Source of the DNA: Nepenthes gracilis
Lineage: Eukaryota > Streptophyta > Magnoliopsida > Caryophyllales > Nepenthaceae
Assembly: GCA_033239525.1 (NCBI GenBank)
Contig: BSYO01000020.1
Span: 11,844,308-11,908,307 of the forward strand
Length of the DNA: 64,000 nt
Direction: 5' to 3'
Part shown: positions 58,888-64,000 of the stretch, in pieces
Layout of the letters: each line of letters begins with the position of its first letter
Position numbering within the stretch: position 1 is the first letter of the stretch
Notes under the pieces: model-generated
Database searches by the model: none
Seen by the model: the letters and a program-made list of their open reading frames with translations, nothing else
What the model was told of the DNA's origin: nothing
Made by a program: the position numbers and the translations under genes

Positions 58888-60287
58888 TGTTAGGAATATG
58901 TTTTATACGGTGAAATATATAAATTGTTAATTTATTAAATTAATTAAATAAATATAATTTTATTAATTTATATATATAATAAATGAATATAATTTTTAAA
59001 AGATACATTCTTTAAAGACGTATTCTTTAATAAAAAATATATTATTTTTTAATAGATATGTCATTTAACGAATAATTATGTTTTATTAAGATATATTCAT
59101 TGGCGAAGGGATATCATTTCTCAATGATTATATCTATTTATGACGTATCTCTTGGACAAAAGGATAGTATTTTAGTTATTTAAAAATGATCCTCCCTTCC
59201 TCTATAAAAGAACGTCATTGGCCATTAATTTTGAACACATAAATTTATATAATATTTTATAAATTATAAGGATAAGAGAGAGAAATTATTTTTTAATTTT
59301 TTAAAATAAAAATAATTATAATATTGTATAAAGATTTGATGATTATGGATTCAGGTACGTAAATTTATTTTTTTATATACTTAATTGACTAATAAAAAAA
59401 ACATAATAATTGTTGCGTTCGCGGAATCTGGTCGTCCGTTTATCGAAGCACGAGCGGCTTGATATGTTTGAAGGCGGATAGATTCGGGCAACACAAAGTA
59501 ACAGAGCTCGAGCAGAGAAGTAGGAAATGAGAGGGAGCACACAGGTTTACGTGGAAAACCCCGTTATCCAAAGAGGGGTGAAAAACCATGGTAGCGGACA
59601 GAAAGTCCGAGAAATCTCACTATTGTGATGAAAGAGTACAAAGAGGGCCTGAGAAGTTGTGCATTTTCTCAGGAAATTACAACGTCAGAAATCAGGTTTC
59701 TTCTCTCACTCCTTTCTTCTTGCCTTTCTTTTTCTCTCAACTCTATGACTCAAGCGTACACAGATTGAAGATTCAAAATCCAGATCCTTCTCTAGCAGCT
59801 TGAGAGGTGTATTTATAAGGATAATGGTGCCGTTGGAGAGGCGACACGCGGCGCTGGCGTGTCAGGGCGTCTGCCACCACCGCCACTACTGTAGGTGCGG
59901 CTGTGACAGGGACACCTGTCACAGCCTACAGATTCGGCGTTCAGGGGCACATGGCCTGCAGGTACGGCGTGTCAGAGGCCGTTAGTTGCTTGTAGCAGAG
60001 CGTGTCGTATAAGTCATCTGAGCTGACATCTTTGGCTATTTTGGTTTTTCCGGCGGTCCTCGTCCTTACATGAATCATAGTGTCCTCTCGGACTGCCAGT
60101 GTCATTTTTGGTTGTGAAGTTCAATTACGCGGGCGCTCGGAACAAGCTTGGCCATTTGGGCCTAATTGGGCTTGCGGGCCTCTTGGACCAACTTACCTAC
60201 ATGATCCTTTGGGCCTTAGGATCCAAGACCCATCAATAATAAAAATCCTACGGACGAAAATTTTACCTCACTAAAACTTTTTATACG
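58888..60287 (+). mobile_element. 5' LTR of the second copia element, split by a solo LTR
   Basis: The LTR itself is about 570 bases once the insertion at 59,411-60,235 and one ATAAT copy are removed. Its end (...CTTTTTATACG) has a G where CA would be usual. A transcribed-looking part, CTCTATAAAAGAACG, near 59,200 could be its TATA region. Confidence 0.65.
59411..60235 (+). mobile_element. Solo LTR inside the copia LTR, TSD ATAAT
   Basis: It starts TGTTGCGTTCGCGG and ends GACCCATCA, 825 bases, with perfect ATAAT duplications (59,406-59,410 and 60,236-60,240). TTTACGTGGAAAACCCC near 59,550 also occurs in similar form in the copia LTR at 27 kb, which points to a copia-type LTR. The composition is clearly GC-richer than the host LTR. 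Open frames inside it are not genes. Confidence 0.8.
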
Positions 60288-61889
60288 TGGTTTCAGAGTA
60301 ATTGGTTCCAATTAATGTATTTTCTTCCGATTGTATGTTATATAGCAATGTAAAGTTAATGCAAATTTGATGCATTCTGTTTTCTGAATAAAAGAATTGG
60401 ATAACAATGGCGGCGAATTGCAATGACAACAAACCATTATTGGCGTCGGATGCCTGCCGCCGTCTCCCAACACTTTTTGCCGTCCATCTTCTCATCTGCT
60501 TTCTATCCAGCCATTGCCGCCGATAATGGCCGTGTTTTCCCCACAGCATTATCTGCTGCATTAAAAAAAAAAATTATACAGTGGCAGTATAGTGAAGCCA
60601 AACGTTTCACAGTTTTCTTGGCTTTAGACGCATGCAGCCTTCTGCCGCCATTTACCGCCACAGTTTGACGCCACTATGGTTTCTTTCCACCAAATCCGTC
60701 GTCGGCCGTCCTGATTCAGCCATTGTTTTCTGTCCGACGTGAAAATTTGCCGGATTTTGGCGCCAAAACAGAACGACGAAGCATTTTCGGTAGTCTGCGG
60801 TTGCAATCGGTCCATCATCCGTCTAATAGGCGACGATTAAAACCGATTAACGTTGTCTGTTGACTGCGGCAGTGGGAGCGGCACCGGTTGTTGTCCTTAC
60901 TGGCGCCGCAGGGAGAAGAAATCCAGAATGTAGTAGGAGGAAAGGGGAAGATGAATAATGGCGAGGAGCTGGGCAATCGGGAAGAAAGAGAAAGGAAAAC
61001 AGGAAAAAAAATTAAATGCAGAAAGTAAAGGAAAAGTAACGTGAAATGAAAATTGATAATATATATATATTATAGATAAAAGTAAATGAATTAAACTACC
61101 TGATGATTGTTTACTTAATATCTCTAATTTAATTATTTATTTACAAGATATAAAATTTAAATTTATCATTTTATTATGATTAAATACTATGTGCTTAGAT
61201 TTATACAGATATTATTTATGATATTGTACAAGGTAATTGCGATTGATTATTTATAAAATGATGTAGTTTGGTAGCCAACAAAATGGCCTAAATAAATAGT
61301 TTTATAAATATTAAATCATGGAATAGAAAATTGATATTGTTATCCCATATATTAATTTAATTACTTTATAAATTTAAAGTATAATAATTTTTCAATTAGT
61401 AGATATTATGGTTGGCCCAAAGGTACACTAACTTCTACATAATTGATTAATTAAATAAAATAATTAATAAGCATTTACTATTTTAAATAAAATCCTAAAT
61501 ACCCAAAGATAATAGACTTGTTTAAATTTTAAAATATTGTTAATTATTTCTATAAATGACTGAGAATTACTATAACAGTTAATTAGTATATTATAGTTAT
61601 ATTCAAAGGTGGATTATAATGATACTATTTATGTTGTATGTTCCTTCTATTTTATTAATTCAAAACATTAATATTAAGTACGTTAATTTATTATAGTATT
61701 TGTTTCAATTTCGTATCATTCTTACGCTTCTTCTGTTTCGATATTTAATGGAAGTAATTTTTTTTAATTGGCTTGAGTAAATCCAATTTTATCTTATTGT
61801 ACTGGATCTTGATATTGTATTGTAATTAGATAAGCCTGCTACTATTATTGATTCAAACAGTGAAGGAAAAAAAGTCCTATTTTAGAGTA
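60288..61889 (+). other. Primer site and leader of the second copia element
   Basis: After the primer-site-like TGGTTTCAGAGTA, bases to about 60,990 are GC-richer leader with GCCGCC words. About 61,030-61,860 is AT-rich with no coding match and may be another insertion or decayed leader. No gene is supported. Confidence 0.4.
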
Positions 61890-62580
61890 TGAAAAAATTA
61901 AATATAATAAGTATGATGTTTATGAGAATAACCATGGTGAATAATATTAAATCTACACTTTCTGAAACTGAAAGCGCTAATGATTTGCTAAAATACTATT
62001 GAAAATCATTTTCAGTCTGCGTATAAGTCTTTTGTTGGAATGTTGATCGCAGTACTTACTACCATGAAACTTGATGGTATTCAAGGAATACATGAATATA
62101 TTTTTGAGTTGACCAATTTGGCTGCCAAACTTAAAATTCTTAGTATGGATGTGAATGAATCATTCATTATTCAATTTATAATGAATTTTCTTCCTCTTCA
62201 ATACGAATTTTTTCAAATTCGTTATAATACTATCAAAGATAAATAGAATTTCAATGAATTGGGAAGTAGGTTTGTCTAAGAGGAGGTAATATTCAAATAA
62301 TAAGAAATTTATTCAATAAATTTAATGGGTTATGATGGTAAAAGAAATTCATTCAATAAATTTAATGATACAGGGACTCAAAAAAAAAAAGTAATGTAAA
62401 GTGTCACTTTTACAAAAAGGTGGGATATTTTAAGAAAGATTGCTAAAAAAAAGGTTTGATTCGAAAAGAAAGGTAAGCCTTTGGCTTATATTTGTTTTGA
62501 ATCAAACCTAATCAAAATATTTTTTAATACTTGGTAGTTCGATTTATACTCTAACGTTTATATTTCTAAATTGATGTAGA
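61890..62580 (+). pseudogene. gag and protease trace of the second copia element
   Basis: Read across frames: MVNNIKSTLSETESANDLLK; after a stop, a 68-codon frame at 62,040-62,246 (TMKLDGIQGIHEYIFELTNL; FIMNFLPLQYEFFQIRYNTI), which is the copia gag core. Then CHFYKKVGYFKKDC near 62,400, a decayed zinc knuckle, and NTW-stop-FDLYSN near 62,530, where the protease would read WWVDSGA. Function is lost. Confidence 0.7.
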
Positions 62581-62934
62581 GATTCTTCATAACCCAAATC
62601 CTAAACCAAAATGAGAATTTCATTATCTTGAAAAATATGTCAAAATTTCTGTTTCTATTGTTAAAATTTTTCATTTATTTCTTAATATTGAAATGTATTT
62701 TGATTTGGTAGAAATACTTTATGTAACTTTAATTTTTAGAAATCTTATTTTCATTTTTGAACTTGATGTTTAAGGCTACTGTATAAAATTTAAAAATAAA
62801 AGAGTAAGATATACAAAAATAAAGCCTTCTTTAGTTCAAAAATTCTTTCTAATGGTTTCTATAAAATAAACATTGACTAAAATTTTGCTGAAACTCGCAT
62901 GACTCTGCATTATAATATATGAACAAAACGTAAA

Positions 62935-63900
62935 AGTGTGAATGAGAACTCTTCTTTCTTATGGTACGAAAAATTGGATAATATATTTAAAGATCATATG
63001 AAAAGGTTAGTAAATGAAAGAATATTACCTAATATTAATTTTTTTGATCTTGATATATATGTGGATTGTATTAAAAGAAAACAAATTAAACATACAAAGA
63101 AGGGTGTTATGAGAAGTTCAAAACTTTTAAAGATTAACCATACAGACATTTGTGGGCCTTTTGATATTCTCCATCTTTAGGAGGAGAAAAATATTTTAGC
63201 ACCTTTAACGATAAATTTTTACATTATTATATTTATTTATTATATAAAAAATCTCAATTTGTAAATATTTTAGAGATATATATTACTGATGTTGAAAGAC
63301 AATTAAATAAAAGTGTGAAAGTCATTTAATCTGATAGAGGTAGTAAATATTATAATAAATATAATATACTAGGACATTTTCCTGACCCTTTTGCTAAACT
63401 ATTAGAAAAATATGGTATACGCGCACAATATACTTTGCTAAGAACGTCATAATAGAATAGTGTTGCTGAACGATATAATTGTACATTAATGAATATGGTT
63501 AGGAGTATATTGAATTATTCCTCTTTATCCAAATTTTTGTGGATGGAAGCCCTTAAAAGTGTTATTTATATTTTTAAACAGGTTCCTAGTAAAGCAGTTT
63601 CAAAAACTCCTTTTAAATTATGTATTATATTTGGGGATATCCAGTAGATGTTAGAATATATAATCTATAAGAAAAAAAAAATAGATTTTAGAACTTTTGA
63701 TGGATATTTTGTTGAATATTCAGAGAAATCTAAAAGGTATAGATTTTATTATCCCAACTATAGTACAAAAATAATAAAAACTGATAATGTCATATTCATC
63801 AAAAAAAGTAAAATCAGTGGGAGTAATATTTTACAAAATGTGAAGATTAAAAAAATTATGGTATAAGTCCCTATACTCATAATTTCTAAAGAAATTATTA
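62935..63900 (+). pseudogene. Integrase remnant of the second copia element
   Basis: An open stretch at 62,938-63,180 reads SSFLWYEKLDNIFKDHMKRL, VDCIKRKQIKHTKKG and HTDICGPFD, which are the pre-integrase zinc region and first catalytic Asp of copia integrase. Beyond a stop, other frames give equivalents of RSDRGGEYY, NGVAERxNxTLM (near 63,450-63,490) and FLWMEALKSVIYI. A frame at 63,648-63,866 (TFDGYFVEYSEKSKRYRFYY) is the downstream segment. Multiple stops exclude function. Confidence 0.75.
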
Positions 63901-64000
63901 TTTCGATTGTTATTGAACGATAGATGGATAATTCTATCATTCATAATGAGAATGTCACTATTAAATGAAATGTGAAACAATCATAAGAAGTAGTATTAAA

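Larger units (their letters stand above)
58888..64000 (+). mobile_element. Second Ty1/copia element, heavily decayed, runs off the window
   Basis: The 5' LTR starts TGTTAGGAATATG at 58,888 and ends at 60,287, where TGGTTTCAGAGT (a primer-site relative of TGGTATCAGAGC) follows. A leader, a gag remnant (from about 61,890), a zinc knuckle, a protease trace and integrase pieces follow in the expected order up to the right edge. Stops and frameshifts are frequent, so this is an old copy. The RT half and 3' LTR lie beyond the window. Confidence 0.8.

Overview
The window is a low-GC, repeat-dense piece of a flowering-plant genome, most likely a eudicot. It holds one recognisable host gene: a nine-exon COP1-interacting-protein-7-like gene (43,480-56,530, + strand, 1,113 codons before the stop) with GT-AG introns. 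The rest is nested LTR retrotransposons, solo LTRs, LINE remnants, MITE-like repeats and microsatellites. Nothing looks bacterial, and there is no CRISPR array, operon or convincing tRNA/rRNA gene.

Layout. 1-7.5 kb: AT-rich intergenic DNA with palindromes (600-722, 2,049-2,117), a decayed LTR (about 2,460-4,268), a duplicated promoter-like motif (about 5,519-5,820) and degenerate tandem repeats. 7.57-9.64 kb: an LTR-like block. 10,153-12,575: a solo LTR with ACACA target duplications. 13,312-24,965: a full-span Tat-type Ty3/gypsy element with AAATT target duplications, a scrambled gag/pol, a damaged integrase and an antisense extra ORF. 25.7-39.4 kb: a gypsy integrase tail followed by its LTR, and a second copy of that LTR in inverted orientation only 45 bp away. 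The left LTR copy was split by a complete Ty1/copia element (27,116-32,513, TSD TGTAG). The right copy was split by a 2.5-kb solo LTR (35,719-38,239, TSD TATAC) related to the one at 10-12.6 kb. 41.0-42.7 kb: a MITE-like repeat carrying an antisense Tat-family solo LTR and a long TTA microsatellite. 43.5-56.5 kb: the CIP7-like gene, with decayed LINE fragments in introns 1 and 4. 58.9 kb to the right edge: a very decayed second Ty1/copia element whose 5' LTR is itself split by another solo LTR (59,411-60,235, TSD ATAAT).

The transposons do not cooperate with the host gene; they record a history of insertion. The order can be read from target duplications and from one undisturbed counterpart (empty) site. 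All element protein genes seen here carry stops, frameshifts or deletions, so none looks autonomous. I found no clear new biological system. The best leads are the large LTR palindrome with different insertions in each arm, the patchwork gag/pol and antisense ORF of the Tat element, and the perfect or near-perfect hairpins at 0.6 kb and 58.7 kb.

Limits: everything was read by eye. Element edges without target duplications are approximate, lineage names rest on recalled family motifs, and exon edges rest on splice consensus plus reading-frame continuity.
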